Shown here: positions 43,224 through 52,195 of the stretch, piece by piece
How positions within the stretch are numbered: the first letter of the stretch is position 1
Layout: each line of letters opens with the position of its first letter
NCBI RefSeq assembly: GCF_004000885.1
Contig: NZ_BIMC01000024.1
Coordinates: forward strand, 21,981 to 85,980
DNA length: 64,000 nucleotides
Direction of reading: 5' to 3'
Origin: Paenibacillus glucanolyticus NBRC 15330
GTDB taxonomy: Bacteria > Bacillota > Bacilli > Paenibacillales > Paenibacillaceae
Position numbers and translations under genes: made by a program
The notes under the pieces: model-generated
Databases searched by the model: none
The model's input: only the letters and a program-made list of their open reading frames with translations
What the model was told of the DNA's origin: nothing

Positions 43224-43251
43224 TTTACATTTCTATAAAAATAGATATAAT
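43224..43251 (+). promoter_or_regulatory. Promoter and operator of leaderless arsR-type gene
   Basis: TTTACA (43224-43229) and TATAAT (43246-43251) are 16 bp apart. Between them lies TCTATAAAAATAGA, an inverted repeat of TCTAT and ATAGA. The ATG at 43258 falls six bases after the -10, where transcription should begin. The core ATAAAAATAGATATA recurs, inverted, before the next gene at 43621-43650. Confidence 0.8.
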
Positions 43252-43257
43252 AAGCAT

Positions 43258-43569
43258 ATGGATACCATACAAACCATCAAAGCACTATCAAACGAGACCC
43301 GGTTTAAACTTCTGGAGTGGCTGAAGCATCCGGAGGAACATTTTGATCCGCAGAAGCACATGCCTTCTACATGCGATTTTCAGGGCGGTGTCTGCGTTGG
43401 CTCCATTTCAGAGAAAACAGGGCTTGCACAGTCGGTCGTTTCTGGCTACCTGGTCAAATTGCAAAAGGCAGGTCTGCTGGAATCCAGGCGCTCGGGCCAG
43501 TGGACATATTACAGACGTAATGAGGAGGGTATCGCGCGTTTTATCGAACAACTCAAGAAAGAGCTATAG
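43258..43569 (+). CDS. Small ArsR-type redox-responsive regulator
   Basis: A 103-residue winged-helix repressor: IQTIKALSNETRFKLLEWL, GLAQSVVSGYLVKLQKAGLL and SGQWTYYRRNEEGI. Two cysteines, C39 and C46, lie in the STCDFQGGVCVG loop, placed to act as a thiol switch. It is immediately upstream of an old-yellow-enzyme gene, like CyeR of Corynebacterium, an ArsR-type redox sensor controlling such an enzyme. No ribosome site exists and the predicted start of transcription coincides with the ATG, so the message looks leaderless. Shared operators suggest it represses itself and the oxidoreductase. Confidence 0.85.
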   Translation: MDTIQTIKALSNETRFKLLEWLKHPEEHFDPQKHMPSTCDFQGGVCVGSISEKTGLAQSVVSGYLVKLQKAGLLESRRSGQWTYYRRNEEGIARFIEQLKKEL

Positions 43570-43620
43570 GCTTAAACGAGCATTAGCACCATAAAGAAAG
43601 CCTACAAGCTCTTTCTTTTC
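43556..43620 (+). terminator. Terminator overlapping end of arsR-type gene
   Basis: AAAGAGCTATAGGCTT and AAGCCTACAAGCTCTTT form a long stem that includes the stop codon, followed by CTTTTC. It separates the repressor message from the oxidoreductase gene. Confidence 0.75.
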
Positions 43621-43650
43621 ATTATATATATCTATTTTTATGAAAATGCA
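43621..43650 (+). promoter_or_regulatory. Second operator, before oxidoreductase gene
   Basis: The reverse complement contains ATAAAAATAGATATATATAA, matching the operator-promoter core at 43231-43251 over ATAAAAATAGATATA. It lies 36-65 bp before the oxidoreductase ATG, which fits repression by the upstream ArsR-type protein. Confidence 0.75.
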
Positions 43651-43685
43651 GAAAAACATATTAGAGATATTGGAGGATTCCATAC

Positions 43686-44810
43686 ATGAGCAACCAAAAT
43701 CAAAACACCCGATCCACCGAGGCTCTTTTCGAGCCTTATACAATCGGAAACCTGACTCTTTCATCCCGCGTGGTGATGGCACCCATGACCCGCGGCTTCT
43801 CCCCGAATGGCGTACCGGGCCCGAATGTGGCGGCTTACTATCGTCAGCGTGCAGAGAATGGCGTCGGACTAATCATTACCGAAGGAACGCTGATAGACCA
43901 CCCGGCAGCTACCGATAACCCCAATATACCTAATTTCCACGGTGAAGCCGCATTGAACGGCTGGGCCGAGGTCGTCCGTCAGGTTCATGAGGCTGGCGGC
44001 AAGATCATGCCGCAGATTTGGCACATCGGCATGACCCGTCCGGTGGGCGCCGAGCCAAACCCGGAGGCACTTCCGATCGGACCATCCGGACTTGACCTGG
44101 AAGGCAACCTCGTCACTAAGCCGATGACCATAGATGAAATCAAACAAGTCATTCAAGCTTATGCGGATGCTGCTGCGAATGCCAAACGTATTGGCTTTGA
44201 CGGTGTAGAAATCCATGGTGCCCACGGATACCTGATTGATCAATTCCTCTGGGAAAGAACGAACCAGCGTACCGATGAGTATGGAGGAGACATGCTGAAG
44301 CGTGCCCGCTTTGCGATCGAAGTGGTGAAAGCCGTACGTCAAGCGGTAGGTCCGGACTTCCCTGTTGCCATCCGTCTATCCCAGTGGAAGACAACCCAAT
44401 ACGAAGCTAAGCTCGCAGATACGCCTGAAAAACTGGGTCAGTTGTTAACCGCGCTGTCGGACGCAGGTGTCGATATATTCCACTGCTCGACACGCCGCTT
44501 CTGGGAGCCTGAATTCGAAGGCTCTGAGCTGAACTTTGCCGGTTGGGCTAAGAAACTGACAGGAAAAACGGTCATCACCGTCGGCTCTGTTGGCCTCGAT
44601 GAAGTGTTTACCAGCCTCTTTACCCAAGGCAAGGGTGCTGGTCACAAGGACATCGACGAGCTCTTGAACCGCCTTGAGAAACATGAATATGACCTCGTTG
44701 CCGTAGGTCGTGCTCTCCTGGCTGATCCGCAATGGGCTGCCAAGGTACGCGACGGACGTTTCGACGAGCTTGAGCCATTCACGCCGGAATCCTTGAATAC
44801 CCTGGTTTAA
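43686..44810 (+). CDS. NADH:flavin oxidoreductase (old yellow enzyme)
   Basis: A 374-residue FMN enzyme of the old-yellow-enzyme family that reduces activated C=C bonds, quinones or nitro compounds with NAD(P)H. It opens LFEPYTIGNLTLSSRVVMAPMTRGF, has IITEGTLIDHPA, MPQIWHIGMTRP, and the active-site block FDGVEIHGAHGYLIDQFLW with the conserved His pair region, then GGDMLKRARFAIEVV. The ending EYDLVAVGRALLADPQWAAKV binds the FMN phosphate. ATTGGAGGATTCCATAC precedes the ATG. Control by the adjacent redox ArsR fits detoxification of electrophiles. Confidence 0.92.
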   Translation: MSNQNQNTRSTEALFEPYTIGNLTLSSRVVMAPMTRGFSPNGVPGPNVAAYYRQRAENGVGLIITEGTLIDHPAATDNPNIPNFHGEAALNGWAEVVRQVHEAGGKIMPQIWHIGMTRPVGAEPNPEALPIGPSGLDLEGNLVTKPMTIDEIKQVIQAYADAAANAKRIGFDGVEIHGAHGYLIDQFLWERTNQRTDEYGGDMLKRARFAIEVVKAVRQAVGPDFPVAIRLSQWKTTQYEAKLADTPEKLGQLLTALSDAGVDIFHCSTRRFWEPEFEGSELNFAGWAKKLTGKTVITVGSVGLDEVFTSLFTQGKGAGHKDIDELLNRLEKHEYDLVAVGRALLADPQWAAKVRDGRFDELEPFTPESLNTLV

Positions 44811-44866
44811 TGCTGTTCTGGCCCCTATAGACCTGGGCTGCATTAGGCCTTCGAAATATCCATCAG

Positions 44867-44906
44867 AAGCCGGAAGAGGACCGCAGTCTTCTACCGGCTT
44901 TTTTTG
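44867..44906 (+). terminator. Terminator after oxidoreductase gene
   Basis: AAGCCGG/CCGGCTT with inner AAGAGGAC/GTCTTCT pairing, followed by TTTTTTG. Confidence 0.85.
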
Positions 44907-44921
44907 CTGTGTACATAAACA

Positions 44922-44953
44922 AAGACCAAGCTCTCCCAGGAGAGTTTGGTCTT
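44922..44953 (-). terminator. Terminator after serine-hydrolase remnant
   Basis: AAGACCAA/TTGGTCTT with inner CTCTCC/GGAGAG pairing forms a strong hairpin 18 bp past the pseudogene stop. Confidence 0.7.
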
Positions 44954-44971
44954 CATGTATTACATCATCTA

Positions 44972-45600
44972 TTACAATAGGGAATTTTCGCCAAGTGCGT
45001 TCACGATCACGCCCGCTAACGTTGAGGTCAGCGTGGTAGACACATTGCTTAACACGATTACCGCGATTTCTTGATCCAGCAGCTTTAGATAGGAAGCCGT
45101 GTAACCGTTAATCCCGCCATGATGGAAGGCCATGGTCCGGTTGGCCCGAATGCTTGCCCTATTCCAGCCATAACGGTAAGGCTGCTGCCCGTCCCAAGAG
45201 AATAGCTTGACCGTCATATCGCCGGACAACAGCTTCCCCTCATCCAGTGCACAGTTAAGCATATGCAGATCTCTAGCGGTAGAGACAATGCCCCCGGCCG
45301 AATAAGCGTTGGACATGTCGAGGTACGAGCGTTCCGCAGTTCTCCCTCCGCCGTCATCTCATAAGCGCTCGCTCGGTTAGATAAGATCGAGCTGGATTCA
45401 AGGGCGGAATCCTTCTTGCCCGCAGGGCCGAATATTTCCCGTTCCAGAAAATCGGCGTACGTGGAGCCGCTGACGGTTTCGATAATTTTGCCTAACAGAA
45501 TGTAGCCGGAGTTCGAATAACTGAAGTTCGTCGGAACCTCTGACTCCATGGGAAGAGAGTATATCCATTCCACAAGTTCATCAATTGTATGCTTTTGAAC
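44972..45600 (-). pseudogene. Serine hydrolase (beta-lactamase fold) remnant
   Basis: The 5' part reads TIDELVEWIYSLPMESEVPT, then NFSYSNSGYILLGKIIETVS (the YSN motif), then FLEREIFGPAGKKDSALESS. Near 45318-45327 the frame shifts and similarity continues as YLDMSNAYSAGGIVSTARDL, then MAFHHGGINGYTASYL, to the stop at 44972. The N-terminal third with the SxxK nucleophile is missing: coding similarity stops at 45600, exactly where a 38-bp repeat (45601-45638) begins. Both defects make a working enzyme very unlikely. Confidence 0.8.
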
Positions 45601-45638
45601 CGATATACGCACCGCCTCACAGCCCTCGTCCAAGGTGC
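45601..45638. repeat. 38-bp direct repeat of element A flank
   Basis: CGATATACGCACCGCC..CAGCCC..GTCCAAGGTGC matches 45869-45906 with about five mismatches. It marks the truncation point of the serine-hydrolase remnant. A terminator-like hairpin AGCCCAGTTCA/TGAACTGGGCT follows at 45683-45715. Confidence 0.65.
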
Positions 45639-45682
45639 CTCCCTTGCCTTGCCTTGCCTAGCCTTCCCCACCCACACCCAAA

Positions 45683-45715
45683 AGCCCAGTTCATGCGACC
45701 AGGCTGAACTGGGCT
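45683..45715. terminator. Terminator-like hairpin
   Basis: AGCCCAGTTCA and TGAACTGGGCT form a perfect 11-bp stem with an A-rich 5' flank and ATCTTTG after. It belongs to no obvious gene; the neighbouring genes are a remnant and the eno operon. Confidence 0.55.
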
Positions 45716-45768
45716 ATCTTTGCTCCCCAGCGATGGCTGCAAAAGGCTGCACACCTCCCTCATGCTCA

Positions 45769-45881
45769 GGTGCGTATATCGGTGGAGGAGCAACGCGTTC
45801 GCCTTTAAAATCGGGAAGCCTCCTCACCCTAATCCATCCAGCTTCCCGATTTTAACAGCGACCGGAGCCGATATTCGCACC
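45769..45881. repeat. Double-stem intergenic element, copy A
   Basis: Outer arms GGTGCGTATATCGG and CCGATATTCGCACC enclose GGAGGAGCA..GCGTTCGCCTTT, an inner stem AAATCGGGAAGC/GCTTCCCGATTT around a 21-base loop, and AACAGCGACCGGAG. The element stands between the serine-hydrolase remnant and the eno terminator. Conserved motifs match copies C (9547) and B (54532). Confidence 0.8.
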
Positions 45882-45942
45882 GCCCCACAGCCCCCATCCA
45901 AGGTGCAGCCTTCCTTGACTCTTCGACATCGCCCAATGACAC

Positions 45943-45983
45943 GCAAAAAAGCCCAGCTCCCAAAAAGCAGGAGCTGGGCTTTC
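45943..45983 (-). terminator. Terminator of glycolytic operon
   Basis: AGCCCAGCTCC and GGAGCTGGGCT form a perfect 11-bp stem; on the minus strand TTTTTTGCG follows. It lies 12 bp past the eno stop. Confidence 0.9.
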
Positions 45984-45994
45984 TTCTATTTCAA

Positions 45995-47284
45995 TTATTT
46001 TTGCTTCAAGTTGTAGAACGACTTCAAGCCGTTGTATTGAGCAAGTTCGCCCAATTGATCTTCGATGCGAAGCAATTGGTTGTATTTTGCCACACGGTCG
46101 GTACGGGAAGGAGCACCCGTTTTGATCTGACCTGCGTTGGTTGCCACCGCGATATCAGCGATGGTGCTGTCTTCGGACTCACCGGAACGGTGGGAGATAA
46201 CAGCCGTGTATCCTGCGCGTTTTGCCATTTCGATCGCATCGAATGTTTCAGTCAATGTACCGATTTGGTTAACTTTGATCAGGATGGAGTTACCGATACC
46301 TTCGTTGATCCCTTTTTCCAAACGCTCGGTGTTGGTAACAAACAGATCGTCACCCACGAGTTGAATTTTGTTGCCCAATTTCTCGGTAAGCAGCTTCCAA
46401 CCTTCCCAATCGTCCTCGGAACATCCGTCTTCGATCGTAACGATTGGATATTTGTCTACCCAAGAAGCGAGCAAGTCAACGAATTCTGCAGGCGTGAAGG
46501 ATTTGCCTTCGCCTTCCAGAACATATTTGCCATCTTTGAAGAATTCAGTGGAAGCTACGTCCATACCGAGCAATACGTCTTCACCTGGCTTGTAGCCGGC
46601 TTTTTCAATCGCTTCGATGATGGAAGTCAATGCATCTTCGTTAGAAGTAAAGTTAGGAGCGAAGCCGCCTTCGTCACCAACCGCCGTGTTCAGGCCTTTG
46701 CCTTTCAGAACGGACTTCAGGTTGTGGAAAATTTCAGCGCCCATGCGAAGTGCTTCTTTGAAGCTAGGTGCGCCAACAGGCAATACCATGAACTCTTGAA
46801 CGTCCACGTTGTTGTCTGCATGAGCACCACCGTTAACGATGTTCATCATAGGAACTGGAAGCTGTTTCGCGTTGAATCCGCCAAGGTAAACATACAATGG
46901 GAGATCCAGAGCGTCTGCAGCAGCGCGAGCTACAGCCATGGATACAGCCAGAATTGCGTTTGCACCCAATTTGCCTTTGTTCGGAGTTCCGTCCAAAGCG
47001 ATCATCAATTTATCGATGCCGAGTTGGTCCAAAGCGTCCATGCCAATTACTTCAGGAGCAATGATTTCATTCACGTTCTCAACAGCCTTCAGAACGCCTT
47101 TGCCCAGGTAACGGGATTTGTCCTCGTCGCGAAGCTCAACGGCTTCGTGAATACCAGTGGAAGCACCGGATGGAACGATAGCGCGACCGATCGCACCGGA
47201 TTCCAGGTATACTTCAACCTCTACGGTTGGGTTGCCGCGGGAGTCAAGGACTTCGCGTGCATATACGTCAGAAATAATAGTCAT
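45995..47284 (-). CDS. eno: Enolase
   Basis: A 429-residue enolase converting 2-phosphoglycerate to phosphoenolpyruvate. It begins TIISDVYAREVLDSRGNPTVEVEVYLESG, has the GASTGIHEA loop, MDVASTEF and the signature ILIKVNQIGTLTET, with SHRSGESEDSTIADIAVA for substrate binding. Length and motifs are standard. It is the last gene of the operon, 48 bp after gpmI, with AAAGGAGACTATACAC before the ATG. Confidence 0.97.
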   Translation of the reverse strand: MTIISDVYAREVLDSRGNPTVEVEVYLESGAIGRAIVPSGASTGIHEAVELRDEDKSRYLGKGVLKAVENVNEIIAPEVIGMDALDQLGIDKLMIALDGTPNKGKLGANAILAVSMAVARAAADALDLPLYVYLGGFNAKQLPVPMMNIVNGGAHADNNVDVQEFMVLPVGAPSFKEALRMGAEIFHNLKSVLKGKGLNTAVGDEGGFAPNFTSNEDALTSIIEAIEKAGYKPGEDVLLGMDVASTEFFKDGKYVLEGEGKSFTPAEFVDLLASWVDKYPIVTIEDGCSEDDWEGWKLLTEKLGNKIQLVGDDLFVTNTERLEKGINEGIGNSILIKVNQIGTLTETFDAIEMAKRAGYTAVISHRSGESEDSTIADIAVATNAGQIKTGAPSRTDRVAKYNQLLRIEDQLGELAQYNGLKSFYNLKQK

Positions 47285-47332
47285 GTGTATAGTCTCCTTT
47301 AAATGTTATGTTTACGTTCCATTATGAACGAC

Positions 47333-48877
47333 TTACTTCCGTGCTGCAATCATGGAGGTTCCCGTCATTTCGTCCGGCTTCGGCAGACCCATCAGATCGA
47401 GAATCGTTGGTGCGATGTCGGCAAGAATGCCGCCTTCACGCAGCGTTACGTTCTCATCCGTTACGATGAACGGAACCGGGTTCGTGGTATGCGCTGTGAA
47501 TGGACGCCCATTCTCGTCAAATACCATGTCCGCATTTCCGTGGTCAGCGGTGATCAGAACAACCCCGCCTTTTGCCAAAACAGCCTCGACAACCTTTCCA
47601 ACACATTCGTCTGTGGTTTCAACAGCCTTGATTGTTGGCTCCAGCATACCGGAGTGACCTACCATGTCCGGGTTCGCAAAGTTCAGGATGATCGCATCAT
47701 GCTTATCCGCTTCGATCTCTCGCACACAAGCATCCGCCACCTCATAAGCGCTCATCTCCGGCTGCAGGTCATACGTCGCGACCTTCGGTGAATTGATCAG
47801 TACGCGCGTTTCGCCTGGAAGCTCCACATCGCGTCCACCGCTGAAGAAAAACGTCACGTGTGGATACTTCTCGGTTTCCGCAATACGCAGCTGCTTTTTG
47901 TTGTGCTGAACCAGCACTTCACCGAGGGTGTTGTCCAGATTCTTCGGCTTGTAGGCTACGAAGCCTTCCACCGTCTCGCTGAACAACGTCAGGCAGACAA
48001 AATGCAGGTTTTGCGGGAACTTCGGTCCACGTTCAAAACCGCGAAAATCATTGTTCGTAAACACTTGGGACAGCTGAATCGCACGGTCAGGACGGTAGTT
48101 CAGGAAGATAACGGAATCTCCGCTCTCCACCAGGCTTACCGGCTCGCCCTCACCGTTCACAATCACGGTCGGTTCCACGAATTCATCATAAACCGATTTC
48201 TCGTAAGATTCGGTGATGGCTTTCAGCGGATCCGTGTATTGAGGTCCTTCGCCGTATACCATAGCGCGGTATGCTTTCTCGACACGATCCCAACGCTTGT
48301 CACGGTCCATCGCATAATAACGACCGGAGAGTGTAGCGATTTGGCCAACGCCCACTTCTTCAATCTTCGCGATCAGATCCTTAACAAACTGCTTGCCGCT
48401 GTCCGGTGCCACGTCGCGTCCATCCATGAAGCCATGGATGTATACGTCATGGAAATCTTCCTTCTTGCAAAGATCCAGCATCGCAAACATATGCTCAATG
48501 TGACTGTGCACGCCGCCGTCGGACACAAGTCCGTACAGATGCAATTTCTTGCTGTTGTTCTTAGCTGCGCGAACGGCTTCCACCAACGTATCGTTCTCGA
48601 AGAATTCTCCTTCACGAATCGACTTCGTGATGCGAGTCAAGTCCTGATACACAATCCGGCCTGCGCCAATGTTCAGGTGACCCACTTCGGAGTTCCCCAT
48701 TTGACCTTCCGGCAAGCCAACAGCTTCGCCGCAAGCGGTCAATGTTGTGTTCGGGTATTGCTTCAAATACCGGTCGTAATTGGGTTTGTTCGCTTGAGCG
48801 ACCGCATTACCCACATCGGTGTTGCGAAGCCCGAAACCGTCCATGATGATCAGAGCTACGGGTCTTGGAGCTGACAT
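47333..48877 (-). CDS. gpmI: Phosphoglycerate mutase (cofactor-independent)
   Basis: A 514-residue manganese-dependent mutase of the alkaline-phosphatase superfamily, interconverting 3- and 2-phosphoglycerate. It begins RPVALIIMDGFGLR, carries the phospho-serine in GQMGNSEVGHLNIGAGR (about S62) and metal ligands in ITADHGNADMV. The ATG directly follows the tpiA stop codon, with GAGGGGG inside the end of tpiA as ribosome site. Confidence 0.97.
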   Translation of the reverse strand: MSAPRPVALIIMDGFGLRNTDVGNAVAQANKPNYDRYLKQYPNTTLTACGEAVGLPEGQMGNSEVGHLNIGAGRIVYQDLTRITKSIREGEFFENDTLVEAVRAAKNNSKKLHLYGLVSDGGVHSHIEHMFAMLDLCKKEDFHDVYIHGFMDGRDVAPDSGKQFVKDLIAKIEEVGVGQIATLSGRYYAMDRDKRWDRVEKAYRAMVYGEGPQYTDPLKAITESYEKSVYDEFVEPTVIVNGEGEPVSLVESGDSVIFLNYRPDRAIQLSQVFTNNDFRGFERGPKFPQNLHFVCLTLFSETVEGFVAYKPKNLDNTLGEVLVQHNKKQLRIAETEKYPHVTFFFSGGRDVELPGETRVLINSPKVATYDLQPEMSAYEVADACVREIEADKHDAIILNFANPDMVGHSGMLEPTIKAVETTDECVGKVVEAVLAKGGVVLITADHGNADMVFDENGRPFTAHTTNPVPFIVTDENVTLREGGILADIAPTILDLMGLPKPDEMTGTSMIAARK

Positions 48878-49630
48878 CTACTTCGCCCCCTCAACGAGTG
48901 CGATGTAGGAAGCCGGTTGTAGACTTGCACCACCAACGAGCGCGCCGTCGATGTCGCTTTGTCCCATATACTCCGTTACATTTTCAGGCTTCACACTGCC
49001 GCCGTATTGAATACGCACCAGTGCTGCGACACTTTCACCATACAGGCCTTTTACGAGTTCGCGGATATAAGCGATTACTTCGTTAGCGTCCTCAGCTGTT
49101 GAGGATTTGCCTGTACCGATAGCCCAGATAGGTTCGTAAGCAATAACAACATGAATGGCTTGATCAGCAGGAATACCTGCGAACGCGGCTTCAGTCTGTA
49201 CTTTGCACACGTCTTTGGTTTGGCCTGCTTCGCGTTCTTCCAGCTTCTCGCCGACACATACGATCGGAAGAAGACCATGACGGAACGCCGCATGTACTTT
49301 CTTGTTCACGATCTCATCGGTCTCTGCAAAATACTGACGACGCTCGGAATGTCCGATAATGACATAATCCACGCCCAGATCCTTCAGCATCAAACCGCTG
49401 ATTTCGCCTGTAAAGGCACCATTATCTTCAAAATGAAGATTTTGTGCACCAATTTTGATATTCGTGCCCTTTGCAGCTTCAACCAGAGCAGGAAGAGTGG
49501 TGAACGGCGCGCAAATTACGCTTTCCACGCCTTCAACTTCTGCTTTGCCTTTTACATCTTCGAAAAATGCGGTTGCTTCCGGAACAGTTTTGAACATCTT
49601 CCAGTTACCCGCTATGATAGGTGTTCTCAC
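48878..49630 (-). CDS. tpiA: Triosephosphate isomerase
   Basis: A 250-residue TIM-barrel enzyme linking dihydroxyacetone phosphate and glyceraldehyde 3-phosphate. It begins RTPIIAGNWKMFKT, has the catalytic His in IIGHSERRQYF and Glu in VIAYEPIWAIGTGK, and ends in the phosphate loop GGSVKPEN..GALVGGASL. The start is GTG 49630, with AAAGGAG eight bases upstream, which gives the family-standard N-terminus; upstream readings add residues found in no homologue. Confidence 0.96.
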   Translation of the reverse strand: MRTPIIAGNWKMFKTVPEATAFFEDVKGKAEVEGVESVICAPFTTLPALVEAAKGTNIKIGAQNLHFEDNGAFTGEISGLMLKDLGVDYVIIGHSERRQYFAETDEIVNKKVHAAFRHGLLPIVCVGEKLEEREAGQTKDVCKVQTEAAFAGIPADQAIHVVIAYEPIWAIGTGKSSTAEDANEVIAYIRELVKGLYGESVAALVRIQYGGSVKPENVTEYMGQSDIDGALVGGASLQPASYIALVEGAK

Positions 49631-49706
49631 ACGATTCACTCCTTTATTCCCCCCGAAGAGCCGGGGTTCAAACTTCATCCACTTGCTACCCTCTTATATC
49701 ATAAAT

Positions 49707-50888
49707 CTATTTATCGTTCAGTGCCACAACACCAGGAAGTTCTTTGCCTTCCATGAACTCAAGAGATGCACCGCCGCCTGTGGAGATGTGGTCCATCTTG
49801 TCAGCCAGACCGAATTTCTCAGCTGCTGCAGCAGAATCGCCGCCACCGATAATCGTGTAAGCTTCCGTTTCCGCACAAGCTTGTGCAACTTCACGAGTAC
49901 CGTTTGAGAACGGAGCGATTTCGAATACGCCCATAGGACCGTTCCACACGACAAGCTTCGAGTTTTTGATCACTTCTGCATACTTGGCACGAGTCTTAGG
50001 ACCGATGTCAACGCCTTCCCAGTCTGCTGGAATGCCGTCGATGCCAACAATCTTTGTATTCGCATCTGCGCTGAACTCGTCCGTAACCACGATATCTTCC
50101 GGCAGGTAGAAGTTTTTACCCAGCTCTTTGGCTTTCTCGATGAAACCGAGCGCAACATCAAGCTTCTCTTTATCGAGCAGAGATTGACCGATTTCATGGC
50201 CTTGAGCTTTGAAGAACGTGTAAGCAAGTCCACCGCCGATGATGACATTGTCAGCAAGCGTAAGCAGATTGTCGATCACGTCGATTTTGTCTTTAACCTT
50301 CGATCCACCGATGATCGCGGTAAAAGGACGATCCGGATTCGAAAGGGCTTTGCCGAGAACGGACAGCTCTTTCTCCATCAACAATCCCGATACAGCCGGA
50401 AGATGATGAGCAATACCTTCTGTCGAAGCGTGCGCACGGTGAGCAGCACCAAACGCGTCGTTCACGAACAGATCAGCAAGCTCTGCGAACTGCTTCGCAA
50501 GTTCCGGATCATTCTTCTCTTCACCAGGGTAAAAACGAACATTTTCAAGCACGAGCACGTCGCCGTTTTGCAGCTGGTTTACTTGTGCTTTTACTGCTTC
50601 CCCTACCGCTTCATCCGCTTTGGCTACCGGTTTGCCGAGCAATTCGGACAAACGTTCGCTTGCCGGAGTCAGGCGCAAAGATTCAACGACCTCTCCTTTG
50701 GGACGACCCATGTGGCTGGCCAGGATAACTTTCGCTCCTTGCTCCACCAGGTAGTTGATCGTCGGCAAAGTCTCACGAATACGAGTGTCGTCTGTAATTT
50801 TACCATCTTCGAGCGGTACATTGAAATCGACGCGGACAAACACCCGTTTGCCGCTTACTTCTACATCACGTACACTTTTCTTGTTCAT
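49707..50888 (-). CDS. pgk: Phosphoglycerate kinase
   Basis: A 393-residue two-domain kinase making ATP from 1,3-bisphosphoglycerate. Substrate-binding motifs RVFVRVDFNVPLEDGKI and ASHMGRPKGEV are near the start, with ENVRFYPGEEKNDPELA, and the nucleotide side has FTAIIGGSKVKDKI and IIGGGDSAAAAEKFGL. ATG 50888 is chosen over GTG 50894 because AGGAGG lies nine bases upstream. It follows gapA after a 193-bp gap. Confidence 0.97.
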   Translation of the reverse strand: MNKKSVRDVEVSGKRVFVRVDFNVPLEDGKITDDTRIRETLPTINYLVEQGAKVILASHMGRPKGEVVESLRLTPASERLSELLGKPVAKADEAVGEAVKAQVNQLQNGDVLVLENVRFYPGEEKNDPELAKQFAELADLFVNDAFGAAHRAHASTEGIAHHLPAVSGLLMEKELSVLGKALSNPDRPFTAIIGGSKVKDKIDVIDNLLTLADNVIIGGGLAYTFFKAQGHEIGQSLLDKEKLDVALGFIEKAKELGKNFYLPEDIVVTDEFSADANTKIVGIDGIPADWEGVDIGPKTRAKYAEVIKNSKLVVWNGPMGVFEIAPFSNGTREVAQACAETEAYTIIGGGDSAAAAEKFGLADKMDHISTGGGASLEFMEGKELPGVVALNDK

Positions 50889-51081
50889 CTCCACGTTCCT
50901 CCTAAGAAAACTATTCTCCTCACCGACAGCATGCAGTTGCTCCCGTTTCTCTCTCTATCGTCTCACCAGCGCCCGGATATGATCTATTCTTCCCAGTGCT
51001 CTGGCATGAAACAAGTAAAAACCATGAACCAAAGAGGAGACCCGTGAACGGAACTCCTCTTCGATTGGATGGCTAGATCAA

Positions 51082-52086
51082 TTACAGACCTTTGCTTGCG
51101 ATGTAAGCAGCGAGGTCAACGACACGGTTGGAGTAGCCCCACTCGTTGTCATACCAGGAAACGACTTTCACCATGTTGTCGCCAACTACCATAGTGGAGA
51201 GCGAATCGATAGTGGAAGAAGCCGGGTCACCATTGTAGTCGCTGGATACAAGCGGCTCATCGGAGTAGTTCAAGATGCCTTTCAGTGGGCCTTCAGAAGC
51301 TTCTTTCAGCGCACCATTCACATCTTCAAGCGTAACGTTTTGGGACAGTTCTACTACGAGGTCAGTTACAGAAACGTTCTTCGTAGGTACACGCATCGAC
51401 ATGCCGTTCAGCTTGCCTTTCAGGTGTGGCAGTACGAGACCAACCGCTTTAGCAGCACCTGTTGTGGATGGAATGATGTTCTCAGCAGCTGCACGAGCAC
51501 GACGCAGGTCTTTGTGCGGCAGATCAAGCACTTGCTGGTCATTCGTGTAAGAGTGAATAGTATTCATCATACCTTTCACGATACCGAATTTCTCGTCAAG
51601 AACCTTAGCGAAAGGAGCCAAGCAGTTCGTTGTACAAGAAGCGTTAGAGATGATGGTGTGGTTAGCAGCATCGTATTTATCTTCGTTAACGCCCATAACG
51701 ATGGTGATATCCTCGTCTGTAGCCGGAGCGGAGATGATAACTTTCTTAGCGCCGCCTTTCAAGTGAGCGGAAGCTTTGTCTTTCGCTGTGAAAATACCAG
51801 TGGATTCTACAACGATTTCTACGCCGTACTCAGCCCAAGGCAATGCTTCAGGGTTACGCTCAGCGAATACTTTCACTTCGCGGCCGTTTACCACAAGTGC
51901 GCCTTCTTTAGCTTCTACTTGTGCGTCAAGTCTGCCGTGAGTTGTGTCATATTTCAAAAGGTGTGCCAGTGTTTTCACGTCCGTCAAATCGTTGATTGCC
52001 ACGATTTCAACTTCGCTGTTGTTCAGCGCAGCGCGGAACACGTTACGTCCAATACGTCCAAAACCGTTAATACCTACTTTAACCAT
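51082..52086 (-). CDS. gapA: Glyceraldehyde-3-phosphate dehydrogenase
   Basis: A 334-residue NAD-dependent glycolytic dehydrogenase. It has the Rossmann start VKVGINGFGRIGRNVFRAAL, the catalytic Cys in SNASCTTNCLAPFAK, HSYTNDQQVLDLPHKDLRRARAAA and WYDNEWGYSNRVVDL. It follows cggR after about 110 bp and is the first enzyme gene of the operon. GGAGGGAACTACTC precedes the ATG. The 187-bp gap to pgk contains no clear terminator. Confidence 0.97.
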   Translation of the reverse strand: MVKVGINGFGRIGRNVFRAALNNSEVEIVAINDLTDVKTLAHLLKYDTTHGRLDAQVEAKEGALVVNGREVKVFAERNPEALPWAEYGVEIVVESTGIFTAKDKASAHLKGGAKKVIISAPATDEDITIVMGVNEDKYDAANHTIISNASCTTNCLAPFAKVLDEKFGIVKGMMNTIHSYTNDQQVLDLPHKDLRRARAAAENIIPSTTGAAKAVGLVLPHLKGKLNGMSMRVPTKNVSVTDLVVELSQNVTLEDVNGALKEASEGPLKGILNYSDEPLVSSDYNGDPASSTIDSLSTMVVGDNMVKVVSWYDNEWGYSNRVVDLAAYIASKGL

Positions 52087-52195
52087 GAGTAGTTCCCTCC
52101 ATATTTGTAAAATTTATATATTCAAGATTGACCATAAGATCAATCAAGACAACAAGGTTTATAAAAACTGTGCTGCTCTAAATTTCTGGACTCAA

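Noticed and set aside
45720..46016. 98-codon open frame near eno terminator
   Set aside because: It runs through the double-stem element and the terminator, so it cannot be a normal gene.
46001..47302. 433-codon open frame on the plus strand
   Set aside because: Antisense to enolase; no family features.
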